From the NCBI GenBank assembly GCA_016707485.1, contig JADJHN010000002.1, positions 806,001 to 870,000 on the forward strand: DNA of 64,000 nt. Direction: 5' to 3'. Positions 19,101-28,159 of this stretch are shown in pieces. Each line of letters starts with the position of its first letter. The first letter of the stretch is position 1. The notes below the pieces were generated by a model, which searched no databases, had not been told where the DNA came from, and saw only the letters and a list, made by a program, of their open reading frames with translations. This DNA comes from Lysobacterales bacterium. Lineage in GTDB: Bacteria > Pseudomonadota > Gammaproteobacteria > Xanthomonadales > Rhodanobacteraceae. The position numbers were made by a program, and so were the translations under genes.

Positions 19101-20939
19101 ATGCGGGCCACATGTCTTGTTTTTCTGTTGGCGGTATTGCTTTTCCCAGGCGCAGCGCGCGCCGATATCGACGTTCGCGTCGGAGGTGGCGCAGGCTGCA
19201 ACTACAACTCGATCCAGGCCGCGATCAACGGCGCGCTGCCGGCCAATGGCATCACCAACATCCTGATTGCGCGAAATCAAGCCTACAACGCGCAGCAACT
19301 CGATATTGACGGCAAGAACGTGCGCCTGATTGGTGGCTATGCAAATTGCCAGCAGACCACACGTGACTCCACCAGGACCGTGCTCAATGGTGCGGGCGGG
19401 TCCGCCCGCAGCATCCTCAACATCAGGGGCTCAACCGCCGTCATCGGCATCTACCTGCTCGATTTCCAGAATGGCGACGAGCTGACGGACTCCTCCAGCT
19501 ATGGCGGCGCCATCGACATCACCCAGGGACCGCACGCCCTCGTCTATCTTGAAGAAAATCGCTTCTTCAACAACCGGGCCGGAATCGGAGGTGCGATCAG
19601 CATCCGCAACGGCACGGCTTCACAGAGTGGCGTGCATGTGCGCATGGCTTCGAGGAACATCGTCCTGCAGAACACCGGCATTCACGGCGCCGGCGGCATC
19701 TTCTGTCGCGGCGCCTCCCTCGACATCAAGGGAGTCAACAACTTCATCTTCCAGAACACCGCGGGCGAAGCCGTCGCAACGCCCCACTACATTGGCTACG
19801 GTGGCGGCCTGATCGCGGACGATTGCCTCGTGAATGTCGGAGGGCAGGGTGTCGTTTTCGATGGCAACAATGCGAATGGTGCGGGTGGTGGAATCTTTGC
19901 CAACGGCAGCCAGACCGTGATGCATCTCTACAACGTCGATCCCGATAGTCCCCAGATCCTCAGCAACAATACGGCAAACACCTTTGGCGGCGGCATCGAT
20001 ATCGAGCAGGGTGCCCGAGTCCATGCCTGGGACATGATCATTCGAAACAACATTGCACGGGAGGGCGGTGGCGGCGTCGCGCTCTACGACGATGGAGTGG
20101 AAGATCATAGCCTCTTCTTTGCCAGTCGCTATTTCACTGCGGAAACGCCGAATGGTGATACGGCCACCTTCAGCAAGGCTTTCAACTGCACGGAGCCCGA
20201 AGTCTGCAACCTGATCGAGAACAACCGGGCAGAGGCGGCAGGTGGCAACGCACGGGAGGGTGGTGCGTTGCGTGTGTCAACCGACGATGACGGCTTTTCG
20301 GATGCCGTTCTCATCGGGACGCGCCTGACCCGGAACTCCGGCGACAGCGTAGTGCGACTGAAAATGGCAAATACATCGCTTTTCTTCAGGCGATCAAAGG
20401 TCACCTTCAACGGCGCCGTGATGGACAACAACCAGGCGCAAGGGTTCTTCGTCAACTCAAGCAGCGGGCGCACCGAAGTCACCAACTCCTCGATTGCCGG
20501 GAACACGTTTGGCGCGTCCTCCTTCAGTAACGAAACGATGTCCTGCGGAGCAGGGGCCCCCACCGTTTCATTCATGGAAGGCAATACCTTCCTGCAACCA
20601 GGCAAGACCATGGTTTCGGCGACGACTGTAGGTGTCGCAGGTTGCGGACGCTTCAATGTCGCCAATAGCCTCGCTGGCCTCGCTCCAGCCGATCAGTTCC
20701 TTTCACTGGCTGCCGATCCGCAGTTCGTCGACGTGGCCAACGGCAACCTCAGGCTGCTGCCGACGTCCCCGGCAATCGACTTCGCACCGGCACTGATCAG
20801 TGCCGTGACCCGGGATGGCGCCGCGCGCGTTGCGGACGTGCCCGAGGCCACCAACGTTTTCGGAGCGCAGGACGCAGGCGCCTACGAAATGCCATCCGGA
20901 TCCGATCTGATCTTCAGCAGTGGATTCGATCCGGATTGA
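19101..20939 (+). CDS. Secreted parallel beta-helix protein with IFxxGFD tail (third of four)
   Basis: A 612-residue paralogue. A GGAG site precedes the ATG at 19101, which starts a signal peptide (MRATCLVFLLAVLLFPGAARA). The conserved first strand GGGAGCNYNSIQAAING follows, then NxxxxxGGG repeats (for example ANGAGGGIFANG and NTFGGGIDIEQG). A SPAIDFA and AQDAGAYEM module precedes the terminal DLIFSSGFDPD. The motif is the same as in the two genes before it, with Asp replacing the final Glu. It is predicted to be exported and to act at or outside the cell surface; ligand or anchor unknown. Confidence 0.85.
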   Translation: MRATCLVFLLAVLLFPGAARADIDVRVGGGAGCNYNSIQAAINGALPANGITNILIARNQAYNAQQLDIDGKNVRLIGGYANCQQTTRDSTRTVLNGAGGSARSILNIRGSTAVIGIYLLDFQNGDELTDSSSYGGAIDITQGPHALVYLEENRFFNNRAGIGGAISIRNGTASQSGVHVRMASRNIVLQNTGIHGAGGIFCRGASLDIKGVNNFIFQNTAGEAVATPHYIGYGGGLIADDCLVNVGGQGVVFDGNNANGAGGGIFANGSQTVMHLYNVDPDSPQILSNNTANTFGGGIDIEQGARVHAWDMIIRNNIAREGGGGVALYDDGVEDHSLFFASRYFTAETPNGDTATFSKAFNCTEPEVCNLIENNRAEAAGGNAREGGALRVSTDDDGFSDAVLIGTRLTRNSGDSVVRLKMANTSLFFRRSKVTFNGAVMDNNQAQGFFVNSSSGRTEVTNSSIAGNTFGASSFSNETMSCGAGAPTVSFMEGNTFLQPGKTMVSATTVGVAGCGRFNVANSLAGLAPADQFLSLAADPQFVDVANGNLRLLPTSPAIDFAPALISAVTRDGAARVADVPEATNVFGAQDAGAYEMPSGSDLIFSSGFDPD

Positions 20940-21217
20940 GCCGCGCTCCCCGGGTCGACCGGCTGCCGGCCGGAAATGCGGTTCTCGCGCTTGCCAGGCA
21001 GCTTGGAAATCGTGAGCCCCATTCCGGCTGGCTGCCCCCACGTGGCTTGCGAGCAAGACGGCCCGCCCTTGCAGGGCGCGGTGACGAGGTCGATACGCCC
21101 CCCGGTGATGTCGAGGTATCAGCGACTGCGGCATCCGGTCATCTGCAAGACGCCGGCGCCAGGCCTGCATTCCAGCTTGCACGGGCGCAATTTCCATCAA
21201 TGAAAGGAAGACATGGC

Positions 21218-22930
21218 ATGAACCCGAGATTGATGTTCCTCCCCTTGATTGCGGTGTTGATCGGTGCGACGCAGGCACGCGCCGCCGTCGTCTCGGTGGG
21301 CAATGAACCAGCATGTTCATTTGGCAGCCTGCAGCAGGCGATGGCCTTCGCCAATTCGAATGGCCAGGACGACGAGATCCGCATTGCCAACACCATGCAG
21401 CACACCCACGTGAGTGTCGAGAAACACGACGCCGATCGGCTGACAATTGCGGGCGGCTATGCAAGTTGTTCCTCTGCACTGCCCCTCGCCATTCCAACGG
21501 TGCTGGACGGCTCCGGATCCAACGCGCCTGTCATTCGATCGGTCGGTGGATATCTCTCATTGCGGAACCTCCAGATCACTGGAGGAAGGCTTGACGGATC
21601 ATCCTCCTCTGGGGGTGGTGTCGACATGAAAGCCCCTGCGCTTGGAATCGACTTCAGAGATGTCCGCATCACGTTGAATTCCGCTGCCAGCGGCGGAGGC
21701 GTGGCGATCATCGGTTCACCGTCGCTCACCATACGAGTTCGTGCCGAGAATCTCAGGATTGATCGCAACGACGCGAGCGGAAATGGCGGCGGCCTTTTCG
21801 CAGCCTATGCCAACGGGCAGTTCTCATCATTGCAGGTTGAGGACAATCGCGCGGGCAACGATGGTGGCGGTATCTGGCTGGGGAACGATGCCGTGTTCCA
21901 CAACCGTACCGGCAAGACGCGCAGTGGAATCTTTGCCAACCACGCCGGCAACCGTGGCGGTGGCATTGCCATCGAAGGTGGAGCAATGGAGATGTATCAC
22001 GTGGCCGCAGGCACCGATCCGGCAGTGATATCGAACAACTCGGCCCGTGTCGGCGGAGCCATATCCATCTTCAATGACCGGCCATGGACAGCCGCGGTGT
22101 TCAACGGATCCGGAATCAATGTCGTCAAGAACACGGCAAGCCGGGAAGGTGGCGCTATCGCGATCTCGGTCATTTCGAGTGACTCGGCCCCCGTTTTCGG
22201 CGGCGTGCATTTCTCCGCGGCGCCTCCAGCCGTGGGCGGCGGTGGCGTCGGCTATTGCGATACGCCCCGGCTTTGCAATGTTTTCAGCGACAACGCCGCA
22301 ATCGACGAACAGGGCTCACTCATGCCCGGCGCGGTCGTTGCCATTCACATGAAAGGCAAGGAAGCGGACGGTTTCGCAAGATTCTGGAACTCGACCTGGC
22401 GTCGGAACTTCGGTTACGACCTCGCCCACAGTGAATCGGATGTGGCCTCTGTCTGGGCGCAGGAAATTCAACTTCTCAACACCCTCGTCGATGACAATCT
22501 CGTCGAGAAGAACCTGATCAACGCCACCGGCTTCGGTTCGATCTACGTGATGTCAAGCACGGTCACCGGCAACCGGACAGGTTCCGCCTTGATCAGCGGC
22601 GAAGCAGCAAACTATCTGCGAGGATCCATCTTTACCGATGACGCTCCCCTGCTCTCCAGCGTCACGCCCGGCACCGCGGCATTCAATTTGATCGTGGCCA
22701 ACGATGACGGCCTCGCCGGCATGCCGCAGATCGAGAAGGCGGATCCCCGGTTCGCGGATCCTGCGAACCATGACTATCAGCTGCGCATGGATTCGCCGGC
22801 GCTTGACAGGGAATGGGGCAACTCCGCGTCGACCCATGATCTGGATGGCGAGCCGAGGGATGTGGACCTGACCTACGTTCCCGACTTCAACATGCCGCGT
22901 GATCTGGGATGTTTCGAGCGGCAATTCTGA
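21218..22930 (+). CDS. Secreted parallel beta-helix protein, no GFE tail (fourth of four)
   Basis: A 570-residue paralogue. The start at 21218 is favoured over the ATG 18 bases earlier because AAAGGAAG lies 7-14 bases before it. A signal peptide (MNPRLMFLPLIAVLIGATQARA) is followed by NEPACSFGSLQQAMAFAN and beta-helix repeats (AGNDGGGIWLGND, NHAGNRGGGIAIEGG). A SPALDREW and PRDLGCFERQF end matches the anchor-Q module, but the chain stops there and lacks the IFxxGF[ED] extension of the other three. It may therefore be released or handled differently. Confidence 0.83.
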   Translation: MNPRLMFLPLIAVLIGATQARAAVVSVGNEPACSFGSLQQAMAFANSNGQDDEIRIANTMQHTHVSVEKHDADRLTIAGGYASCSSALPLAIPTVLDGSGSNAPVIRSVGGYLSLRNLQITGGRLDGSSSSGGGVDMKAPALGIDFRDVRITLNSAASGGGVAIIGSPSLTIRVRAENLRIDRNDASGNGGGLFAAYANGQFSSLQVEDNRAGNDGGGIWLGNDAVFHNRTGKTRSGIFANHAGNRGGGIAIEGGAMEMYHVAAGTDPAVISNNSARVGGAISIFNDRPWTAAVFNGSGINVVKNTASREGGAIAISVISSDSAPVFGGVHFSAAPPAVGGGGVGYCDTPRLCNVFSDNAAIDEQGSLMPGAVVAIHMKGKEADGFARFWNSTWRRNFGYDLAHSESDVASVWAQEIQLLNTLVDDNLVEKNLINATGFGSIYVMSSTVTGNRTGSALISGEAANYLRGSIFTDDAPLLSSVTPGTAAFNLIVANDDGLAGMPQIEKADPRFADPANHDYQLRMDSPALDREWGNSASTHDLDGEPRDVDLTYVPDFNMPRDLGCFERQF

Positions 22931-22960
22931 GCGGGCGTCGAGGCGCGAGGGTCCCGGGGT

Positions 22961-25936
22961 TCATTCCTGCCTGAGCGAGATCGGCAAATTCCGGGACACT
23001 CCGGCCGCGCAATTCAAGTCGGCATCCGCAGTCTCTCGAAGACTGGATTGCCTGGCGAAGCAAACGTGTTTGCACGATGGAGCCCGGCGGCACCCTCGAG
23101 TTGTTTCATTCGGAATCCTTGTCGCCGTTGAGAACGCCGGACTCGATGAAGCAGGCCCCGGGCAGCACCGTACGGTGTTGACCCGAGACCAAGGCTGAGC
23201 AGGGAACGTGGCCCAGCGCGAAAGCGCCTGGATTCGTTGCCAGCGCTGTGCGCTGATATCGCGGTGCTTCGGTGCCATCTTGAGGGCGAGGCGGGCCGCG
23301 TTGCGGGCATCGGTGTCCCGGCCGGCATCGCTGAGCACTTCGGCGCGCACCACCTGGAAAGAAAACGGCAGCTCGGTATTGTCGGGTTGAATGCGAGAGA
23401 TCAGCGCATCGGCTTCGTCGAGCATGGCGAGTGCCTCCTCACTTCGATGGAGACGTCCCAGGGCCGTGGCGCGAGTCCTGCGCATGACCGCCCCGGACCG
23501 GCTCCCGCTTTGGCCGGAGGCGGAAGAAATCGCCAGCGCCTGATCGATGCTCTCCAGGGCTGCCCCGAACTTGCCCAGCTCGATAAGCACCGAGGCGCGA
23601 CCGGCAAGACTGCCGGCATAGGCCGGATGCTTCTCTCCGAGCAATCTGCGCCGAAGTTCCAGGCCGTGCATATTCGCAGCCTCCGCCTCCCCGAGTTTAT
23701 TCATGCGCAAATACGCGGCACTCAGATTCTGCCAGTAGCGGGCACAGTCCGCGTTCGACTCGAGTCTGGCTTTGGTGCAGATCGAGGTGGCCTGCAGATA
23801 GTATTCCACCGCCTTGGCGGGTTGCTGACGGTCCAGTTCCAGCGAACCGAGGCCGTCTGCCATCCCCGCGTTTTGCGGGTGCATGGGGCCAAACAGGAGC
23901 ACGTACATCGAGGCTGCTTCTTGCAGGACTTGCTCAGCCTCGTCATATTTTTCCGCCGCGGCCAAGGTGGTGCCCAGGCTGTACAACGCGTCGGCAATTC
24001 GCTCATGCGGCGCATCGTGGATACGCCGCCATAGCGCGAGCGCCTCGCGTACCAGGCGCTCGCCACCGCTGATGTCACCGAGCTGATACTTCACGGCGGC
24101 AAGGTTCTGGGTCGAATTGGCGAATGGGTGCCCCGGAGGGCTGGTGCTGGCCCGCCATCGGGCCAGTATCGGTTCGAGAACTTCAGCGGCTTCCTGGTTG
24201 AAGCCGGCAGCGGCGAGAAAATCCCCATAGCCGGCCCTGGCGATCAGACTTTTCTCCGACCCTCTGCCAAATGCAATTTCTGCCGTTTCGGCTGACGCCT
24301 TGGCCAGTTCACGCGCCTCCTCGGAGTGGCCCATTTGCAGACGCGCCCCGGCATACGCATCGAGACCGTCGACGGCAACCTCGTCGGCAACACTTCGCAT
24401 CGCGGCAATTCGCTCCCCGAGAAGTCGGTCGCCTTCTTCGGCCCTGCCGAGGCTGATCAGGGCGTTCGCACGTTTTGTATCAAGCGCGAGTGCTTCCCGC
24501 GATTCCCCGGCTCCGGAAGCCGAGAGAACCGCCGAGCCTTTTTCGGCGAGATCGACCGCCTGGGCATAGTCGCTGCTGCTATAGCTGATTGCACTCAAGG
24601 TGCCGAGAAGTTCCGCCCGCAACGAAGGACTCAGACGGACATCGTCGTCGAGCTTTGACGCCGCGACACGCACAAGCACGTCCGGCGTGGGCCGCTCGTC
24701 GCGCGGCAAATCCTCCTTGGCCGCCTCGAACAGACCAAGCAGGAAGTCGCGTGCCGCCTCGGCCCGTTGTGCCTGCTCACGCGCGACCTTGGCCTGCCAT
24801 AGCGCAAGGCTGGTGCTGGCAAGGATGCCGAGAACCACGACAAAGGTGGTCAGGACGCCGCCTCGGTGGCGGCGCATGAACTTGCGGGTCGAATACCAGC
24901 GTGAGGGTGGGTGGGCGAGCACCGGTCGTGCGGCGAGAAAGCGATCGAGATCATCCGCCATCTCTGCGGCATCGCGATAGCGACGCTCCGATTCCGCGGC
25001 ACAAGCCTTGGCGATGATCCAGCGCAACTCCGCAGGCAGTTCCGCCGACCATCTCGAATCATCCTCGACAGATGCAGGCGGTGGCCGGCGAGTAATCAGG
25101 ACACGCAGCAACATGCCAAGCGCATGCACGTCGGTGGCCAGCGTGATCGCTCCTCCGCTCGCCTGCTCGGGCGCGCCATAGCCGGGAGTCATGAGCGGCC
25201 CGGCCGTCTGCGATGGCGACTCGTCTTCATCGAGCAGACGGGCGATGCCGAAGTCCAGCACCTTGATCGCTCCTGCGGAGGTAACCATGACGTTCGAGGG
25301 CTTCAAGTCACGATGGACGATCAAGGCGCGATGAGCAGCCGCCACGATTTCGCACAAGCGCGCAATCATCGCGACACAGCCGCGCTGATCAATGGCCCGC
25401 GATTCGCACCAGCGATCGATCGTCATTCCTTCGACGTATTCCATGACCAGGAACGGCACGCCGTCCCCGCTGACGCCGCCGTCGATCAACCGCGCCACAC
25501 CGGCATCCTCGAACCGCGCAAGGATTTCGCGCTCGCGGCGGAAGCGGCGGTGCTCGCCAGAATCATGGATGCCTCGACGCAACAGCTTGACGGCGGCAAC
25601 CTGGGTGAAATCGCCCTCGACCCGCTCGGCCAGGAAGACCGTGCCCTGGCCACCCTGACCAAGCAGACGCTGCAGGCGGAACGCGCCAAAACGCCGGCCG
25701 ATCAGCACACCCGGCGAAAAGCCGAGCGCTGCGGTCTCATCGAACTGGTCGATATGACCGGCCACGTCCTGCCTGAAGAAACCTGCCTCGTTGCGATCCG
25801 CCGCGAGCATCAGCTCCAGTTCGAGGCGCAGGTCCGCATCGGTGAGGTTCTGTTCCATCCACTGCTCGCGCTCCGCCTCGGGCAAATCGGCGCATTCCTC
25901 GAACAGGGCGCGCAAGCGGTCATAGGTATTTTCCAT
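22961..25936 (-). CDS. Transmembrane Ser/Thr kinase with TPR domain, partner of ECF sigma gene
   Basis: A 991-residue kinase (start MENTYDRL at 25936). Residues 1-70 form a helical N-terminal region. The kinase core has GQGGQGTV at 93-100, Lys117, HRDLKPSN with Asp210 and DFG with Asp228, so it looks active. A transmembrane helix at about 360-380 leads to a long TPR array. The final 80 residues (after RIQALSRW) look compositionally unlike TPR and may be read-through of a damaged or relaxed C-terminus. It lies 265 bases after an ECF sigma gene on the same strand. This pairing is typical of ECF43-type sigma factors, which their neighbouring kinase activates by phosphorylation. Confidence 0.9.
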   Translation of the reverse strand: MENTYDRLRALFEECADLPEAEREQWMEQNLTDADLRLELELMLAADRNEAGFFRQDVAGHIDQFDETAALGFSPGVLIGRRFGAFRLQRLLGQGGQGTVFLAERVEGDFTQVAAVKLLRRGIHDSGEHRRFRREREILARFEDAGVARLIDGGVSGDGVPFLVMEYVEGMTIDRWCESRAIDQRGCVAMIARLCEIVAAAHRALIVHRDLKPSNVMVTSAGAIKVLDFGIARLLDEDESPSQTAGPLMTPGYGAPEQASGGAITLATDVHALGMLLRVLITRRPPPASVEDDSRWSAELPAELRWIIAKACAAESERRYRDAAEMADDLDRFLAARPVLAHPPSRWYSTRKFMRRHRGGVLTTFVVVLGILASTSLALWQAKVAREQAQRAEAARDFLLGLFEAAKEDLPRDERPTPDVLVRVAASKLDDDVRLSPSLRAELLGTLSAISYSSSDYAQAVDLAEKGSAVLSASGAGESREALALDTKRANALISLGRAEEGDRLLGERIAAMRSVADEVAVDGLDAYAGARLQMGHSEEARELAKASAETAEIAFGRGSEKSLIARAGYGDFLAAAGFNQEAAEVLEPILARWRASTSPPGHPFANSTQNLAAVKYQLGDISGGERLVREALALWRRIHDAPHERIADALYSLGTTLAAAEKYDEAEQVLQEAASMYVLLFGPMHPQNAGMADGLGSLELDRQQPAKAVEYYLQATSICTKARLESNADCARYWQNLSAAYLRMNKLGEAEAANMHGLELRRRLLGEKHPAYAGSLAGRASVLIELGKFGAALESIDQALAISSASGQSGSRSGAVMRRTRATALGRLHRSEEALAMLDEADALISRIQPDNTELPFSFQVVRAEVLSDAGRDTDARNAARLALKMAPKHRDISAQRWQRIQALSRWATFPAQPWSRVNTVRCCPGPASSSPAFSTATRIPNETTRGCRRAPSCKHVCFARQSSLRETADADLNCAAGVSRNLPISLRQE

Positions 25937-26201
25937 GTCTATTCCAGACGTGAAACAACGGTCCCGAGCGACATTCCGCATTCACCATGGCAATCGAAAC
26001 CGGGCGGGATATCGCGCAGGCATCGATGACGGACCGGAGGTGCGGAATGCACACACCGGCGACTCAAGCCAGGCGCCCGGCTCGTGTTGCACGCAGTCGT
26101 CGCGGAGGTCCCGAGTCGCGGAACATGGCACCTCCACGATTGGACCCTGGCCCGATCTCGCGGAGCATGCTCGAGCGGGCGGCAGACAGGTGGAAGAACC
26201 T

Positions 26202-26735
26202 CTAGTCCCGCAGCTCATGCTGCAACCAGGCGCGCGCAACGCGCCAGTCACGATTGACGGTTCGTTCCGAGACGCCAAGCAGTTCGGCGATCTTCGACAG
26301 CTCCAGGCCGGCAAAATAGTGCAGCTCGACGACTTCGGCAGCGCGGGCATCGACGTTCGAGAACTTGACCAGGGCAGCATCCAGCTCGATTGCCTGGGAG
26401 GCATCCAGACTGACGGCATCGACCGCAGGCGAATCAAGGCCGGTGTGATGCTGCCCGCCACCGTGCTTGACCCGCAGACAGCGCCGCGCATTGTCGATCA
26501 GCAGGTTTCGCATCGAGCGTGCGGCGTAGGCGAAAAAATCGCGTGGCGCGAGTTCGTTCTCGCGACCGGCGCACACATCCAGAAATACCTCGTGGACCAG
26601 GGCCGTCGTATTGAGCGTGTGTCCGGCCGAAAAGCGTCGGCGCTCTCGTCGCGCGATCGAGCGGAGTCTTTCGTAGACCAGCTCGAACGGCAGGTTTGCC
26701 CCGCCCGTGGATTCTTCCGCTTCGGATGTCTGCAT
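26202..26735 (-). CDS. ECF sigma factor of the kinase-linked (ECF43-like) type
   Basis: A 177-residue sigma-70 family protein. Region 2 runs from PFELVYERLRSIARRERRR through GHTLNTTALVHEVFLD to FFAYAARSMRNLLIDNARR; region 4 contains the helix-turn-helix ELSKIAELLGVSERTVNRDW. The TALVHE signature places it with the TIGR02999/PF07638 group. In ECF43 members such as Vibrio EcfP, region 2.2 lacks the usual acidic core-binding residues and a Thr is phosphorylated by the partner kinase; here Thr43/Thr44 lie in that region. No anti-sigma gene is visible. A strong AAGGAG site precedes the ATG. Confidence 0.87.
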   Translation of the reverse strand: MQTSEAEESTGGANLPFELVYERLRSIARRERRRFSAGHTLNTTALVHEVFLDVCAGRENELAPRDFFAYAARSMRNLLIDNARRCLRVKHGGGQHHTGLDSPAVDAVSLDASQAIELDAALVKFSNVDARAAEVVELHYFAGLELSKIAELLGVSERTVNRDWRVARAWLQHELRD

Positions 26736-27664
26736 TTCAGCGACTCCTTGTGACGGATAACTCTACTCGATGACGAGGTCCGATTGCAGCTGATCTGAAG
26801 TCCGTGGCCATGCTTACTTCCGCCGCCACGAGCGGAGCACTCCGGGTGGAAGTCTGTCGCCCACGATGGAGTCATGCGTCCTGGCGCGGGACGTGATTCC
26901 CAATCGACAGCCACTGCAGTTGACCCGTCTCGGCGACCGTCAGGGTGACTCGGATCAGCCAGAAACGGACGCCCGCAGCGGGAGGGTGCAGCCGCCGCCG
27001 CCTGTATCGGGAGTCCGTCGATCTGTTCACCGGTGAGCCGCTATCCCGCATCCTCCCCCGATGGATTCATGGACTTCACCGAGGCCACACCGACCCTGAA
27101 AACGGGGCAGGCGAGGAGAATGCGAGGCTGAAATGTAGGCACGCAAACCCGCGCCGGGATCACGAACTGCTCATGGAGGTGGTGGCAAAAAAGTGGCGAG
27201 GCCGGCACAGCGCCGCGTTGCCGCGCGCTGGCTCAGGAGGATCGGGCGTGCCGTCGCCGTTGCCAAGCTGATGATCCGGGATATCGCGACGGTGGACGTG
27301 CCTCGCCCATCGAGGGACGGTCGCCCTGCCGCATTCGGCCAGATGCATCCGGGTCGCGGCGCAAGCCCCGGCAGGCTTCGCTCTTGAGGCGATGTGCTGA
27401 ACGAAAGGGGCCGTCCGTGTCCGGCACATGTCACCTCCGATCTCCCGTTTGCGGCACCCTCGGTTCGGCGCGCTCGCAAACACACCTTGCCTGGACCGAC
27501 GGGCCTGCAAGGAAATCAAGGAAGACGGTCGCCCCATCTTCCTCATCTCTGCCGTGGATATTGTTGAACTCTGTCGTGCCGGCGCACGGGGTACGGCTGC
27601 CTTGGTTCCGGCTTGGCTTAACCGACGGCCACGAGCGTGGTCACGAAATGATCACGAGGGGATT
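26736..27664. other. Long intergenic region with no supportable gene
   Basis: About 930 bases between the sigma factor start and the tRNA. Open frames on both strands lack recognisable domains, good ribosome sites and plausible composition. A plus-strand frame ending near 27730 is only the antisense of the tRNA. The region should hold the sigma-gene promoter near 26740-26850. Confidence 0.5.
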
Positions 27665-27741
27665 TGGCGCGCCCGGAGGGATTCGAACCCCCGACCACTG
27701 CCTTCGGAGGGCAGTACTCTATCCAGCTGAGCTACGGGCGC
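27665..27741 (-). tRNA. tRNA-Arg (anticodon CCG)
   Basis: Read on the minus strand: acceptor stem GCGCCCG pairs with CGGGCGC, D-arm GCTCAGCTGGATAGAG, an anticodon stem CTGCC/GGCAG enclosing loop CTCCGAA (anticodon CCG), T-arm GGGGGTTCGAATCCCTC, discriminator G, and an encoded CCA. It reads CGG arginine codons. It is very close to the E. coli tRNA-Arg(CCG) sequence as I remember it. Confidence 0.97.
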
Positions 27742-28159
27742 ATGTGTGGCAAGACGGGTGACGGCCAGCGGATCCGCGTGGACAGGATGCGCCAAGGCCG
27801 CGGTGGATTATAACCCAGTCGCGCTTGCTGCCCGCCAATCGCGGCTCGGCCAGGGAATGGTCCGGGGCAGGCAGCGCGGCCACTGCTGCGTGACTGATGT
27901 GCGTTCGGCAGACGTGTGCTGCTCCCGATTGCGCCGACGGCCGCCTTGGCGATCCTGCCGATTTGCCGGGCGAACCTCGTCCAGCGCTCCGGCACTGCTT
28001 CCGCAGATTGCGGCGCAGGTGCGACACTGGGCGGGAGGCTGGTGTCGTGCATGGCGTGGGTGGTCGAGGAATGCCGGGCGGGGGCGGCTGCGGTTCGCAC
28101 CGGCCTGCTTTTGACGCCCCGCTGAACTTGCCGCGTCACGCTCTGGTTCCTTTCTGCAC
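27742..28159. other. Intergenic region between tRNA and glycosyltransferase
   Basis: About 420 bases. It must contain the tRNA promoter (minus strand) and probably the glycosyltransferase promoter (plus strand). No gene or structured element could be supported. Confidence 0.4.

Noticed and set aside
27428..27730. Plus-strand frame ending RRDSNPRPLPSEGSTLSS
   Set aside because: This is the well-known false translation of the antisense strand of a tRNA gene; the real feature is tRNA-Arg on the minus strand.
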